A stretch of 64,000 nucleotides of DNA from Tissierella creatinini. GTDB taxonomy: Bacteria > Bacillota > Clostridia > Tissierellales > Tissierellaceae. The position numbers were made by a program, and so were the translations under genes. Numbering within the stretch: the stretch's first letter is position 1; every line of letters starts with the position of its first letter. A model generated the notes under the pieces. The model was not told the DNA's origin, did no database searches, and saw only the letters and a program-made list of their open reading frames with translations. The stretch lies in NCBI GenBank assembly GCA_005046945.1, contig SUSS01000005.1, forward strand, positions 1 to 64,000, written 5' to 3'. This document shows, piece after piece, positions 35,544-43,819 of the stretch.

Positions 35544-35645
35544 CCAAAATTATTTCTAACTTCAAGAATAATAAGAAGGATTTGCAAAAAAATGTTGAAT
35601 AATAGTAATATTGGGTATTTTTATATAAAAATGGGGGGAATTATA

Positions 35646-36086
35646 ATGGGTTTAAAAAAGAAAGTTAGCAATAATGATGTATCGAAGAAGCTAGAAAAGA
35701 ATAAGGACAAGATAAAAGAACGATTTAAAATGACTAAAAAGGAAGCGGAAGAGATTCTTAAGGATAAAGAGAAAACTGAAGAAAAATTAAATGAAGCTAG
35801 AGATAAGATAGATAAACTTGGAGATGGGCCTATTAAAAATGCAATTGATGATTTGTTTTTATTTATTAGTATAGTAAAAGCTTGGATCAAGGGTGAATAT
35901 AGAGAGATACCTATAGGTACCATTATTGGAATTTTCGGAGCATTAATTTATTTTGTATCTCCAGTGGATGTAATACCTGATTTTATTCCAGGTATAGGCT
36001 ATATAGATGATATTTTTATTATTTCTCTAGTAGTTAAACAAGCACATAGCGACTTGCAAAGATATAAGGCTTGGATGGAAAAGTAA
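35646..36086 (+). CDS. DUF1232 (YkvA family) membrane protein, copy 2
   Basis: ATG 35646 follows GGGGGGAATT. The 146-aa product differs from copy 1 at 30919 by few residues (for instance GLKKKVSNN against GSRNKVSNN, ILKDKEK against ILKDREK, AIDDL against IIDDL). Charged coil, then two transmembrane segments around SPVDVIPDFIPGIGYIDD. The two copies lie as direct repeats 4.7 kb apart, flanking the DUF4230, IS and nuclease genes, so recombination between them could delete that segment. Confidence 0.8.
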   Translation: MGLKKKVSNNDVSKKLEKNKDKIKERFKMTKKEAEEILKDKEKTEEKLNEARDKIDKLGDGPIKNAIDDLFLFISIVKAWIKGEYREIPIGTIIGIFGALIYFVSPVDVIPDFIPGIGYIDDIFIISLVVKQAHSDLQRYKAWMEK

Positions 36087-36111
36087 AATAGAAGGAAAGC
36101 TGATAGGGAAG

Positions 36112-36136
36112 CAGACAGTGCCTGAACCCTAAGTTA
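36112..36136 (+). repeat. Palindromic repeat family A, degenerate
   Basis: CAGACAGTGCCTGAACCCTA followed by AGTTA, lacking the second palindromic arm. Confidence 0.55.
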
Positions 36137-36264
36137 AAAGAGATGAAGTATCTGATGTGGATTAGGCATGCGATTCGACTCGATACAATTGGATAAATAA
36201 TTCGATAAAATAGAAATGGACAACGAATTAAAGTTGTGGTATTATTTTATTGGAGGTGAATCTT

Positions 36265-36720
36265 ATGGATTTTCAAAATAGAATTAATGAGATTTTGGAA
36301 AGATTTGAGGTTAGACAAAAATTGCTTCTAGTTGAACTTGAGAAAGAACTACAGGAATTAGTTGGTTTGGAGGGAGTTGCTCATGAAGAAATTGATTTAG
36401 GGGATGCAAGAAAGGCTGCAATTTTGACTGAATGTCTCAAAATTCAGAAACGAGGAAATGAGCTCAGAAAGCAGCAACTTAGTGGTATTGCCACGATGTT
36501 TGGCCGGAAGCCAGGCTCAGTAGGAATCTTCTTTCGAGCAGACGTAAATCTAATGGAAACCAAGGGAAGGGCTAATCTAAGATATGTTACACCTAAAGGT
36601 GAAGAGTTTGTAAAAGCATTCCAAGATAAATTCGGAGATGATTGGATTGAATGTATTAGTGAAATATTAGGGGATAATAATCTGCCGGATTCTTATAGAA
36701 TTAAGTTGAATTTAAAATAA
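36265..36720 (+). CDS. Unknown 151-aa protein
   Basis: ATG 36265 follows GGAGGTGAATCTT, so the in-frame ATG at 36250 is rejected. The N-terminus is a coiled coil (INEILERFEVRQKLLLVELEKEL), and the C-terminal half has MFGRKPGSVGIFFRADVNLM and NLRYVTPKGEEFVKAF. No family recognised. It lies 11 bases before the next ORF, so the two form an operon. Confidence 0.6.
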   Translation: MDFQNRINEILERFEVRQKLLLVELEKELQELVGLEGVAHEEIDLGDARKAAILTECLKIQKRGNELRKQQLSGIATMFGRKPGSVGIFFRADVNLMETKGRANLRYVTPKGEEFVKAFQDKFGDDWIECISEILGDNNLPDSYRIKLNLK

Positions 36721-36731
36721 GGAGGGTTAAA

Positions 36732-37040
36732 ATGGCTAATCCACAAATTATAGCACTTCAAAAGTCTGGGAATTTTGGAATTGTTGAAAATGATATAGTC
36801 AGTATTTTAAGTAAATATGCTTCACAAGAAAATCCTCTGTGTTCTCATGAAATACTTGGCCTAGCTTCTAGCGCTTCAATAGTTGCGATTGCTTCATGTA
36901 TTAAACATGGTTCCTCAGGTTACTCGGTTCCTTCAAGCTGGATAGGTTCAGTTTGTGCAGATTTGGCAAGAAGGAAAGTAATAAGTAAAGTAATAAAAAA
37001 ATGCAAGTTCAATAATAAAGATGATGATTTTTGGCATTAA
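36732..37040 (+). CDS. Unknown 102-aa protein
   Basis: Strong site GGAGGG before the ATG. Short, neutral, with a hydrophobic middle (GLASSASIVAIASCIKHG) that looks more like packed helices than a membrane span. It ends with a basic/acidic tail KKCKFNNKDDDFWH. No family recognised. Cotranscribed with the preceding gene. Confidence 0.55.
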   Translation: MANPQIIALQKSGNFGIVENDIVSILSKYASQENPLCSHEILGLASSASIVAIASCIKHGSSGYSVPSSWIGSVCADLARRKVISKVIKKCKFNNKDDDFWH

Positions 37041-37140
37041 ACTTAAAGAAACTTTTAATCCAATTATTTAGTTTGTGAATGGTTAGACAGGGTGATGAGA
37101 AGCAGGCTATTCAAACCAAGAAAGCTTCTCGTCAAAAAAG

Positions 37141-37204
37141 CAGACTTTCCCTGATCCCTAGTTAATAAGTTATTAAATATTCGGACATTCATATACAATT
37201 CCAC
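37141..37204 (+). repeat. Palindromic repeat family A, eroded head with intact tail
   Basis: The head has decayed to TTTCCCTGATCCCTAGTTAA, but the tail ATAAGTTATTAAATATTCGG ACATTCATATACAATTC is nearly identical to 30402-30475. It abuts the MGMT relic. Confidence 0.65.
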
Positions 37205-37413
37205 TGGATACCTTCTTACTAAGGTAGATAAGATTCCTAAAGGAAGAGTGCTTAGTATGGCGGAATTTTATGGAAGATATCCTTGTCATAGGGTTGTAAA
37301 TCATATAGGACGGTTAGTTCCAGGTTGGAAAGAACAAAAATTTTAATTGATGAGTTTCTTCAGGACTGGGGTGCAACATAGAAAAATTTCAAAACATGGT
37401 TTAACTAAATAAA
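37205..37413 (+). pseudogene. MGMT/alkyltransferase-like relic
   Basis: The frame contains IPKGRVLSMAEFYGRYPCHRVVN and GRLVPGWKEQKF. PCHRVV with the acceptor Cys is the signature of O6-alkylguanine-DNA alkyltransferases, and G-R-L-x-P-G-W continues the pattern. A stop follows EQKF at about 37345, and homology (GVQHRKISKHG) continues beyond it. The N-terminal half is replaced by repeat sequence. Dead gene. Confidence 0.65.
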
Positions 37414-37424
37414 AGGAGGTATTT

Positions 37425-38129
37425 ATGGATTTTACTAATAAAGTTGTAGTAGTCACAGGAGGAGCTAAGGGGATTGGAAAAATAATAAGTGAAGAATTCA
37501 GAAAAGCTGGAGCATATGTATGTATTATTGACCTTTTAGAAAATGATTATTTTGTTGGAGATATAGCCGAAGAAAACACCCTTATAAACTTTAAGGAAAA
37601 GGTTATTAGAGATTATGGTAAATTAGACTATCTTATAAACAATGCAATGTTAAGCCATGGGGGTATAAATAATTGCTCATATGATGATTTTAACTATGTT
37701 TTACGGGTTGGAATCAGCGCACCATATATGTTAGCCAAATTATTTGTGGATTATTTCAATAAGGGTGCAAGTATTATCAATATATCATCCTCACGAGATA
37801 GGATGAGTCAACCAAATACAGAGAGTTATACAGCTGCTAAAGGGGGAATTGTAGCACTAACTCATGCACTAGCTGTAAGCCTTGCTGGTAAAGTTAGAGT
37901 TAATTCTATATCGCCTGGTTGGATAGATACAGACTTTATACATTACGAAGGCCCTGATGCATACCAGCATCCGGTTAGACGGGTTGGAAACCCTTTGGAT
38001 ATTGCTAACATGGTTATGTACTTGTGTAGTGATAAAGCAGGGTTCATAACTGGTGAAAACATCTGTATAGATGGTGGTATGACAAAGCAAATGATCTACC
38101 ATGATGATTTTGGATGGACTTTAAGTTAA
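37425..38129 (+). CDS. Short-chain dehydrogenase/reductase (SDR)
   Basis: A 234-aa classical SDR. NAD(P)-binding GGAKGIGK at residues 12-19, INNAM in the place of NNAG, Ser then catalytic YTAAKGG (Tyr-x-x-x-Lys), and the C-terminal SPGWIDTDF and ITGENICIDGG. An Asp at the end of beta-2 (IIDLLEND) suggests NAD preference. Substrate unknown. AAAGGAGG precedes the ATG. A single gene with an intact frame among relics. Confidence 0.88.
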   Translation: MDFTNKVVVVTGGAKGIGKIISEEFRKAGAYVCIIDLLENDYFVGDIAEENTLINFKEKVIRDYGKLDYLINNAMLSHGGINNCSYDDFNYVLRVGISAPYMLAKLFVDYFNKGASIINISSSRDRMSQPNTESYTAAKGGIVALTHALAVSLAGKVRVNSISPGWIDTDFIHYEGPDAYQHPVRRVGNPLDIANMVMYLCSDKAGFITGENICIDGGMTKQMIYHDDFGWTLS

Positions 38130-38298
38130 GGGATTAAGAAATGATTCGAGGAAAGTTATCTAAAAATAGTCAAGCCAGATAATTAACTTACTATGATTAG
38201 ACACTAAGACATACCAGATAGGTACATAAATACCAAATTATTAACATGCCAAGATTCACAGTTGTTTTGATTATAGTATATAAGCAGGGAGTGATTAA

Positions 38299-39153
38299 AT
38301 GAGCAATAAAGGAACTATTAATTTTACAATAGAAGAGGTTGTGAGGAAAAGATATAGTGTAAGAAATTATAATAATCAGAATGTGGAAGAAGAAAAAAGG
38401 CTTGCAATACAAAATTTCATAGAGTCAATAGATAATCCCTTTGGGGAAAAGGTAAGATTTCATTTTCTAGACAAAGGGGATATTAATGATGATAAAACAC
38501 TAGGTACTTACGGAGTAATAAAAGGGGCTAAGCAATATATAGGAGCAACTATTGAACTTGGGCCTATGTCTTTGGAAGCCCTTGGATATGAATTTGAAAT
38601 GGTTATTCTGTATTTAGCCCATATAGGTCTTGGAACCTGTTGGTTAGGTGGGACATTTAACCGAAAAGGATTTGCAAAGGCATTAAACATAGGAGAGAAT
38701 CAGGTGTTTCCTATTATATCTCCATATGGATATGCTGCAAGTACAAAACACATGAAGGAAATTGCAATGAGAAAGCTAATCAAAGCTGATTATCGAAAGG
38801 ATTGGACTCAATTATTTTATAAAAATGATTTTAAAAGACCATTAGCTAGAAAGGATGCAGGAGACTTAGAATTTCCTTTGGAAATGATTCGATTAGGCCC
38901 ATCAGCATCAAATAAGCAGCCTTGGAGAGTCTTGATAATAGATGATAAATGTCATTTCTATGAGTATAAGGAACCTGGCTATAGTGATATTTTTCCCTAT
39001 GACATTCAAAGAATTGATATGGGAATAGCAGCAGCTCATTTTGATCTAGCTGTAAAAGAAAAAGGGATTCTGGGACATTTTGATAATAAAATTGAACCAG
39101 AGATATATCTACCCAAAAATTTCATATACTCATTTTCATGGATTAGAGAATAG
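38299..39153 (+). CDS. Nitroreductase family protein
   Basis: A 284-aa protein of the putative TM-nitroreductase family. The N-terminus is [13 protein letters not shown], an FMN-binding repeat, and the middle has [13 protein letters not shown], while ...[14 protein letters not shown] binds flavin phosphate in the second half. It is likely an FMN oxidoreductase. AGGGAG precedes the ATG. The last codons lie exactly where TnpB sequence begins (39149), so the native C-terminus could be altered by the junction, though length is near normal. Confidence 0.8.
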   Translation: MSNKGTINFTIEEVVRKRYSVRNYNNQNVEEEKRLAIQNFIESIDNPFGEKVRFHFLDKGDINDDKTLGTYGVIKGAKQYIGATIELGPMSLEALGYEFEMVILYLAHIGLGTCWLGGTFNRKGFAKALNIGENQVFPIISPYGYAASTKHMKEIAMRKLIKADYRKDWTQLFYKNDFKRPLARKDAGDLEFPLEMIRLGPSASNKQPWRVLIIDDKCHFYEYKEPGYSDIFPYDIQRIDMGIAAAHFDLAVKEKGILGHFDNKIEPEIYLPKNFIYSFSWIRE

Positions 39154-39883
39154 GATTAAGATAAAACTTCCTAAATTAAAATGGATAGACTCTAAAGTCC
39201 ATAGAGAATTTGATGGAGAAATAAAATCAGCAACAATATCACAAAATCCAAGTGGAAGATATTTTGTAAGCATATTGGTTGATGAAAAGATAAAAGAGTT
39301 GCCAAAAACCAATAAGGAAATAGGATTTGATTTAGGCCTTAGTCAATTCTTAATAGAAAATAACGGGAATAAAATTCCCAACCCCAAACACCTAAGTAAA
39401 AATGAACGGAAGCTAGCTAAACTCCAGAGACAATTAGCTAAGAAACAAAAGTATAGCAAAAACAGAAATAAAATGAGAATGAAGGTAGCAAGACTTCATG
39501 AAAAGATAACAGATATAAGAAAAGACTTCCTACATAAATTGTCTTCACAGATTATAAACGAAAACCAAGTTATAGTTAGTGAAGACATTAATATAAGTGG
39601 GATATTAAAGAACCATAAATTAGCCAAAGTAATATCCGATGCAAGCTGGTTTGAGTTTACTAGGCAATTGGAATATAAGGCAAACTGGTATGGAAGAACC
39701 TATATAAAGATAGATAGATTCTATCCATCCAGCCAAATATGCTCAATTTGCGGAGCCAAGAATATAGAATTAAAAGATCTAAAAATAAGAGAATGGACTT
39801 GTGAGAACTGTGGAAGTCATCACAATAGGGACATAAATGCAAGCAGGAATATACTCAAAGAAGGAAAGAGAATGTTAGCATAA
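39149..39883 (+). pseudogene. tnpB: TnpB (IS200/IS605 RNA-guided nuclease), N-terminally truncated
   Basis: Homology begins at [12 protein letters not shown]. The RuvC-type sites are present: GFDLGLSQF (first Asp), VSEDINISG (Glu) and [10 protein letters not shown] (last Asp), with a zinc finger CSICG...CENCG between. About 120-150 N-terminal residues, including the REC-like part that grips the RNA, are missing; family members are usually 370-420 aa. An in-frame ATG at 39080 lies inside the nitroreductase gene. No TnpA is nearby, so the element cannot move alone. Confidence 0.85.
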
Positions 39884-40015
39884 GTAGAGAAAAGTAGGGT
39901 AGGAACTATCCGAATTAACGCCTGTGGAGAATACGATGCATTAAGGTCGGTCTAAGAAACAGGAAACTCCAATAGTGATATTGGAAGCTCGTGACTTTAG
40001 TCATGAGAGGTTCAC
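39884..40015 (+). ncRNA. IS605-type right end / reRNA (omega RNA) scaffold
   Basis: Non-coding sequence directly after the tnpB stop, ending with GGAAACTCCAATAG, TTGGAAGCTCGTGACTTTAG and TCATGAGAGGTTCAC. It folds into CTCC..GGAG-like and CTCGTGACT/AGTCATGAG hairpins, the usual right-end structure of IS605-group elements that becomes the TnpB guide RNA. The guide would be the bases just after 40015 (ATCAATGGTAGTGAATATAT). Confidence 0.65.
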
Positions 40016-40258
40016 ATCAATGGTAGTGAATATATGTTTAGACCAGATGGGATTGTACTTTCTACAAATGGAAGATATAGTGGTAAAATTGAGTGGATTG
40101 AGTATCTTGGAAGTTTAACAAGATTGCACTTAAGCTGGAGTGAAAAAGAAATAATTATGGATATTCCATCAGCAACTATAAGGGAAAATTCAATTGTACC
40201 TGGCGCTTTGATTAAGTTCAATATAGATGAAGAAAAAGGAATAATAATGGACTTATAG
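40016..40258 (+). pseudogene. ABC-transporter ATPase C-terminal (TOBE) relic
   Basis: In frame from the element boundary: INGSEYMFRPDGIVLSTNG, then GKIEWIEYLGSLTRLHLSW and DIPSATIREN to the stop at 40258. FRPDGI-x-L and G-x-(V/I)-x-x-x-E-Y-L-G-S are the TOBE_2 pattern at the end of Fe3+/sulfate/putrescine-type ABC ATPases. The ATPase part is absent, so an IS605-type element inserted in, or became fused to, such a gene. Confidence 0.65.
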
Positions 40259-40269
40259 TCTTTAGTTAA

Positions 40270-40474
40270 TTGTGCCTGGAACCTAAGTTATTTACTGTGA
40301 TTTACAATAGTAGTGGGCATAATCTTACCCTCCTTTTGGTAAATGTTTTTTAGGGATAATTAACAAATACCCCAGGAGTGTAGATTATGCTATATTCATT
40401 TTCTGGAAATTTTACCAATTAAACTTTTATTATTGCATACCAGGAATTAATAAGTTATTGAATATTCTGCTATT
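40270..40474 (+). repeat. Family A repeat split by a detached IS end
   Basis: The head TGTGCCTGGAACCTAAGTTA (40270-40290) and the tail AATAAGTTATTGAATATTC (40449-40467) are the two halves of a family A repeat. Between them, 40296-40441 matches the outer 146 bases of the IS element at 33742-33887 with only a few changes. This implies the IS inserted into the repeat and later lost most of its body. Confidence 0.75.
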
Positions 40475-40536
40475 AGTATACATTATAACAGCATTAAATA
40501 CTTATTTTGTGACTAAAAGTAAATTTAGAGCATAGA

Positions 40537-40566
40537 AAAATAGCCCTCTTGTGAGAGCTATTTATT
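40537..40566 (-). terminator. Terminator of the relE/AbrB-like operon
   Basis: Minus-strand stem AAATAGCTCTCAC/AAGAGGGCTATTT followed by TTC-T residues, right after the relE-like stop. Confidence 0.7.
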
Positions 40567-40848
40567 ATATCGCTTTAGTTGTTCATAGAAGTTCTCACGA
40601 GTTCCAGCAAGAAGTACCACAATTTTTTTGCCATTTACCTCGCTAATAGTATAGGCAATTTCATAATTATTACCTTTATACATAACATCATAACCGTAGA
40701 TTCCGGATAAGTCTCCACGTTTAGGTTGACCTATATAGGGATCTTCAGCTAGTTTTAATAAGGATTTTTTGTAAGCTTCTTTTAAAGATTTTTCCTTTAT
40801 TTTTTTAAAGAATTTTTCAGCTTGAGTACTGAATAGTATTTCATACAT
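40558..40848 (-). CDS. RelE/ParE-superfamily toxin
   Basis: A 96-aa protein: FSTQAEKFFKKIKEKSLKEAY, then LAEDPYIGQPKRGDLSGIYGYDVMYKGNNYEIAYTI (in part) and VVLLAGTRENFYEQLKRY. The overall layout is the RelE fold, which in most members cleaves ribosome-bound mRNA. It follows the antitoxin gene by two bases and shares its promoter. The basic residues expected for RNA binding are present (K, R), and the C-terminal Tyr is retained. Confidence 0.85.
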   Translation of the reverse strand: MYEILFSTQAEKFFKKIKEKSLKEAYKKSLLKLAEDPYIGQPKRGDLSGIYGYDVMYKGNNYEIAYTISEVNGKKIVVLLAGTRENFYEQLKRYNK

Positions 40849-40850
40849 AA

Positions 40851-41219
40851 TCAGTCCTCTGAGCCAAAGATATCATCAAAGGTTGCTGCAGGCTTTTCTC
40901 CAGCTGCTATTGCATCAGCTTCTTCACGCATGTTAGTAATAGCGTTTTTAATGCCTTTGCTTTGTGTTTCGAATTTTTCTACTAGCTCATTACCTGAATA
41001 ACCCTGAGAAACTAAATCCTTTAATATTTCAACTGAAAACTCACTAGTGTCTTTATGAAGAGGCTGGATGATGATTTTTCCATCTTCAAGTGAGCATTCG
41101 ACTTCTTTACTAAGGTCGAGCTTTTTATAGAAATCTAATGGTATTGTAATCTGACGCTTTTTTGAAACGCTAATTATTTTACTATTCATAAAATCATCTT
41201 TCATAGCAGTAGTAGGCAT
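40851..41219 (-). CDS. AbrB/MazE-like antitoxin
   Basis: A 122-aa protein with AGGAGG 8 bases before the ATG. Residues about 12-55 are a SpoVT/AbrB swapped-hairpin DNA-binding domain (SKIISVSKKRQITIPLDFYKKL), and the rest is an acidic, helical toxin-binding tail (NMREEADAIAAGEKPAATFDDIFG). It probably neutralises the RelE-like toxin and represses the operon. Its first residues (MPTT) and upstream sequence resemble those of the IS4-like transposase start, perhaps by chance. Confidence 0.8.
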   Translation of the reverse strand: MPTTAMKDDFMNSKIISVSKKRQITIPLDFYKKLDLSKEVECSLEDGKIIIQPLHKDTSEFSVEILKDLVSQGYSGNELVEKFETQSKGIKNAITNMREEADAIAAGEKPAATFDDIFGSED

Positions 41220-41380
41220 AATTCATACCTCCTTTATATTATATGCATTTTTAGTTAAATAATACTTATATCTTTGAAATCATTATAACAAAGAAACAAA
41301 GAAAGGTCAATCAAAGCTATCTCTAAGAATCTATCCTTTTATCAAATAGAGGTGAGGATTTATGGAGCATTATCAAGAGA

Positions 41381-41403
41381 GCAGACAGTGCCAGGCAGTG
41401 CGC
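41381..41403 (+). repeat. Palindromic repeat family A, variant
   Basis: GCAGACAGTGCCAGGCAGTG followed by CGC. The palindrome centre differs (CCAGG in place of CCTGG). Confidence 0.5.
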
Positions 41404-41510
41404 CAAGATTCAAGGCGTATCATATAGTGGGTGGGATTCCCACTAGCAAACCACTCATAGCGAGTTTTGGGCATCATCGGGTAACTTAGAGGCTTCTAGG
41501 AATTCCAGAG
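41404..41510 (+). other. Structured unidentified non-coding segment
   Basis: It contains AGTGGGTGGGATTCCCACT, which can form a stem-loop, then ACCACTCATAGCGAGTTTTG and GGGCATCATCGGG. It looks like a piece of a structured RNA or element end, but I cannot identify it. It sits between two family A repeats. Confidence 0.3.
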
Positions 41511-41580
41511 GCTGACTGTGCCTGGCTCTAAGTTAATAAGTTATTGAATATTCTGACATTCCTATACAATTCCAATATCT
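41511..41580 (+). repeat. Palindromic repeat family A with full tail
   Basis: ACTGTGCCTGGCTCTAAGTT then AATAAGTTATTGAATATTC and ACATTCCTATACAATTCC; about 70 bases that match 30402-30475. Confidence 0.75.
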
Positions 41581-41658
41581 TTCTGGGGCAATAGCCTATG
41601 CCTATTATGGGGTGCTTTGAGGATTGGGCAGTTATTGAACATGAAGCGAGGTTATATT

Positions 41659-42009
41659 ATGGTTAAAAATAATATTTACAAAATGAGTGTGGCGAGCGTT
41701 TACCCACTTTATATTAAAAAGGCTGAGAAAAAAGGTCGGACTAAAATGGAAGTTGATGAGATTATTTGTTGGTTAACAGGATATAGCCAGATGGAATTAG
41801 AATCGCAGCTAGAAAAAAATAAAGATTTTGAAACCTTTTTTGCAGAGGCTCCTAAGCTTAATCCTTCAAGAGCTTTGATTAAGGGTGTGGTTTGTGGTGT
41901 CCGAGTAGAAGATATTGAAGAACCACTTATGCAGGAAATTCGCTACTTAGATAAGCTAATCGATGAGTTGGCAAAAGGAAAAACCATGGAGAAAATTTTG
42001 CGGAAATGA
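41659..42009 (+). CDS. DUF2200 family protein
   Basis: ATG 41659 follows GCGAGGTTATATT; the upstream in-frame ATG at 41617 has no ribosome site. The 116-aa product begins [25 protein letters not shown] and has the family's GY...L[14 protein letters not shown] and GVRVEDIE. The structure of family members is known but the function is not. A 57-codon C-terminal copy lies at 50070-50240, again followed by the protein of 61374, suggesting an ancestral two-gene unit that has been duplicated and broken. Confidence 0.8.
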   Translation: MVKNNIYKMSVASVYPLYIKKAEKKGRTKMEVDEIICWLTGYSQMELESQLEKNKDFETFFAEAPKLNPSRALIKGVVCGVRVEDIEEPLMQEIRYLDKLIDELAKGKTMEKILRK

Positions 42010-42062
42010 TAGGTCGTACTATTGTTTATATAAAAAAGAAAGGATGATATAGCTAAGTAAAA

Positions 42063-42090
42063 GCAGACAGTTCCTGGCACCTAAGTTAAT
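42063..42090 (+). repeat. Palindromic repeat family A, variant
   Basis: GCAGACAGTTCCTGGCACCT then AAGTTAAT. It cuts off the sequence that follows DUF2200 (AAAGAAAGGATGATATAGCT, matching 61353-61373). Confidence 0.65.
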
Positions 42091-42154
42091 ATCATTGCTT
42101 TCTCTTTCTCTGTGATTTGTGCTATACTAGGAATAGTAACATATATTAATCTTT

Positions 42155-42302
42155 AAACATCTTGTTAGGTGAGGTTACTACGTGGAAATACGCTACTGCC
42201 CAGAAATGTCCAAAGACGCCAACGGGTCAGCAAGTACTGTCGAATTAAGGTTTTACTTAATGTAGCTGGAATTATCCTAAGCCACGCAGAGCTAAAGCTC
42301 AA
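42155..42302 (+). promoter_or_regulatory. M-box (ykoK) magnesium riboswitch
   Basis: The conserved stretches occur in order: GTTAGGTGAGG, ATACGCTACTGCCCAGAAATG, AGACGCCAACGGGTCA, TGTAGCTGGA, and GCCACGCAGAGCTAAAGCTC. Mg2+ binding compacts the RNA and lets the downstream terminator form, so mgtE is turned off when Mg2+ is plentiful. A TATACT -10-like box lies at 42123. Confidence 0.93.
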
Positions 42303-42332
42303 CGGTAGGGGTGATTTTTTAATGTCTAAAAT

Positions 42333-42358
42333 TCTCTCTACTCTTGTAGGGAGTTTTT
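42333..42358 (+). terminator. M-box-controlled terminator
   Basis: CTCTCTAC-TCTT-GTAGGGAG followed by TTTTT, between the M-box and mgtE. Confidence 0.85.
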
Positions 42359-42422
42359 ATTTGAAAGGAAGGTGACAGTTATGGATTCTGGTCCTTTACC
42401 CAGTAAGAACAAAATAATGATT

Positions 42423-42457
42423 AGAGCCGTAGCTGTCCCTACGGCAGTTCGGCTCCT
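42423..42457 (+). promoter_or_regulatory. Hairpin directly before the mgtE ribosome site
   Basis: AGAGCCGTAGCTGTCCCTAC pairs back with GTAGGG-like and CGGCAGTTCGGCTCCT, forming a nested stem that ends 7 bases before TTAGGAGG. It could be a second control point or a transcript stabiliser. Confidence 0.45.
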
Positions 42458-42476
42458 AATTTAGGAGGTTTTAAAA

Positions 42477-43817
42477 ATGGAAAAAAGATTAATGGAGTTG
42501 ATGAAGGAAAACAAGGCTTATGAAATAAGAAGTGAACTACTTGCCATGAACATTGTGGATATTGCACATATTTTGGAGGAAGTAGATAAGCACAACTTGG
42601 TAAGGCTTTTTAGGATACTACCTAAGGATATGGCAGCCGGAGTATTTTCTTATTTCTCACCTGAAGTACAACAGCATATAGTAGAAGCTATTACGGATAA
42701 TGAAATTAAAACAATTATAGATGAGCTTTTTCTTGATGATGCAGTTGACTTTATCGAAGAAATGCCAGCCAATGTAGTTAAAAAGGTTATAAAAAACACT
42801 GATGAAAATCTTAGAAAACAAATCAATCAGTTTTTAAACTATCCCGAGGATTCGTCTGGGACAATAATGACTATTGAATATGTGGACTTAAAAAAAGAAA
42901 TGAGTGTTAAAGAAGCTATTGACCACATAAAGAAAACCGGTATTGATAAGGAGACTATAAACAATTGCTATGTTATTGACCCAAATAGAAAATTAGAAGG
43001 GGTAATCTCTATTAGGAAGTTAATCCTAAGCGATGAATCTAATTTCGTTGAGGATATATTTACCAAGGATGTTATTTCTGTGAAGACCATTGATGATCAA
43101 GAATTTGCAGCTCAACTTTTTAAGAAATATGATTTAATGTCCATGCCGGTTGTAGACAATGAAAACCGACTAGTAGGAATAATTACAGTTGATGATATAG
43201 TTGATATTATTGAGAAAGAAAACACAGAGGATATTCAAAAAATGGCTGCTATGGAGCCATCAGATGAAGAGTACCTAAAGAGTGGGGTATTTAAGCTTGC
43301 GAAACACCGTATTATATGGCTACTTGTATTAATGATATCAGCTACCCTAACAGGGAATATAATAAAGAAGTATGATGATGTGCTCCAATCAATAGTAATT
43401 TTGGCATCCTTTATACCAATGTTAATGGACACAGGAGGAAATGCTGGTTCCCAGTCATCCTCACTTATAATTAGAGGTCTGGCACTTGGTGAAATAAGAA
43501 TCAAAGATGCCTTAAAGGTACTTTGGAAGGAGTTAAGGGTAAGTATTGTAGTTGGTTCGACTTTAGCTTTCGTAAATTTTCTAAGGATATATTATCTAGA
43601 GAAGGTTGATTTTAAAATTGCTATTACTGTCTGTATAACAACTTTACTAACAGTAGTTTTAGCCAAGGTTGTTGGAGGTTTATTGCCAATTGGAGCTAAA
43701 GCTTTGAAGATGGACCCTGCAATTATGGCAAGTCCCTTAATAACTACCATAGTAGATACCTTTGCTTTGGTCATATATTTTTCAATTGCAACACTCTTGT
43801 TAGATTTGGGAGCATAA
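42477..43817 (+). CDS. mgtE: Magnesium transporter MgtE
   Basis: A 446-aa MgtE. The N-terminal helical domain (about residues 5-120) contains IAHILEEVD and LFRILPKDMAAGVFSYF; two CBS domains (about 125-245) include DVISVKTID and MSMPVVDNENRLVGIITVDDI; five transmembrane helices follow with the pore motif PMLMDTGGNAGSQSSSLIIR. It is a Mg2+ channel gated by cytosolic Mg2+ via the N and CBS domains. TTAGGAGG precedes the ATG. M-box control fits perfectly. Confidence 0.95.
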   Translation: MEKRLMELMKENKAYEIRSELLAMNIVDIAHILEEVDKHNLVRLFRILPKDMAAGVFSYFSPEVQQHIVEAITDNEIKTIIDELFLDDAVDFIEEMPANVVKKVIKNTDENLRKQINQFLNYPEDSSGTIMTIEYVDLKKEMSVKEAIDHIKKTGIDKETINNCYVIDPNRKLEGVISIRKLILSDESNFVEDIFTKDVISVKTIDDQEFAAQLFKKYDLMSMPVVDNENRLVGIITVDDIVDIIEKENTEDIQKMAAMEPSDEEYLKSGVFKLAKHRIIWLLVLMISATLTGNIIKKYDDVLQSIVILASFIPMLMDTGGNAGSQSSSLIIRGLALGEIRIKDALKVLWKELRVSIVVGSTLAFVNFLRIYYLEKVDFKIAITVCITTLLTVVLAKVVGGLLPIGAKALKMDPAIMASPLITTIVDTFALVIYFSIATLLLDLGA

Positions 43818-43819
43818 GA

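Noticed and set aside
39080-39148. Native TnpB start at 39080
   Set aside because: This part is out-of-frame nitroreductase sequence; TnpB similarity begins at about 39149.
38299-39153. Calling the nitroreductase a pseudogene because TnpB sequence joins its end
   Set aside because: Length and motifs are near normal, so the end may be native; noted in the entry.
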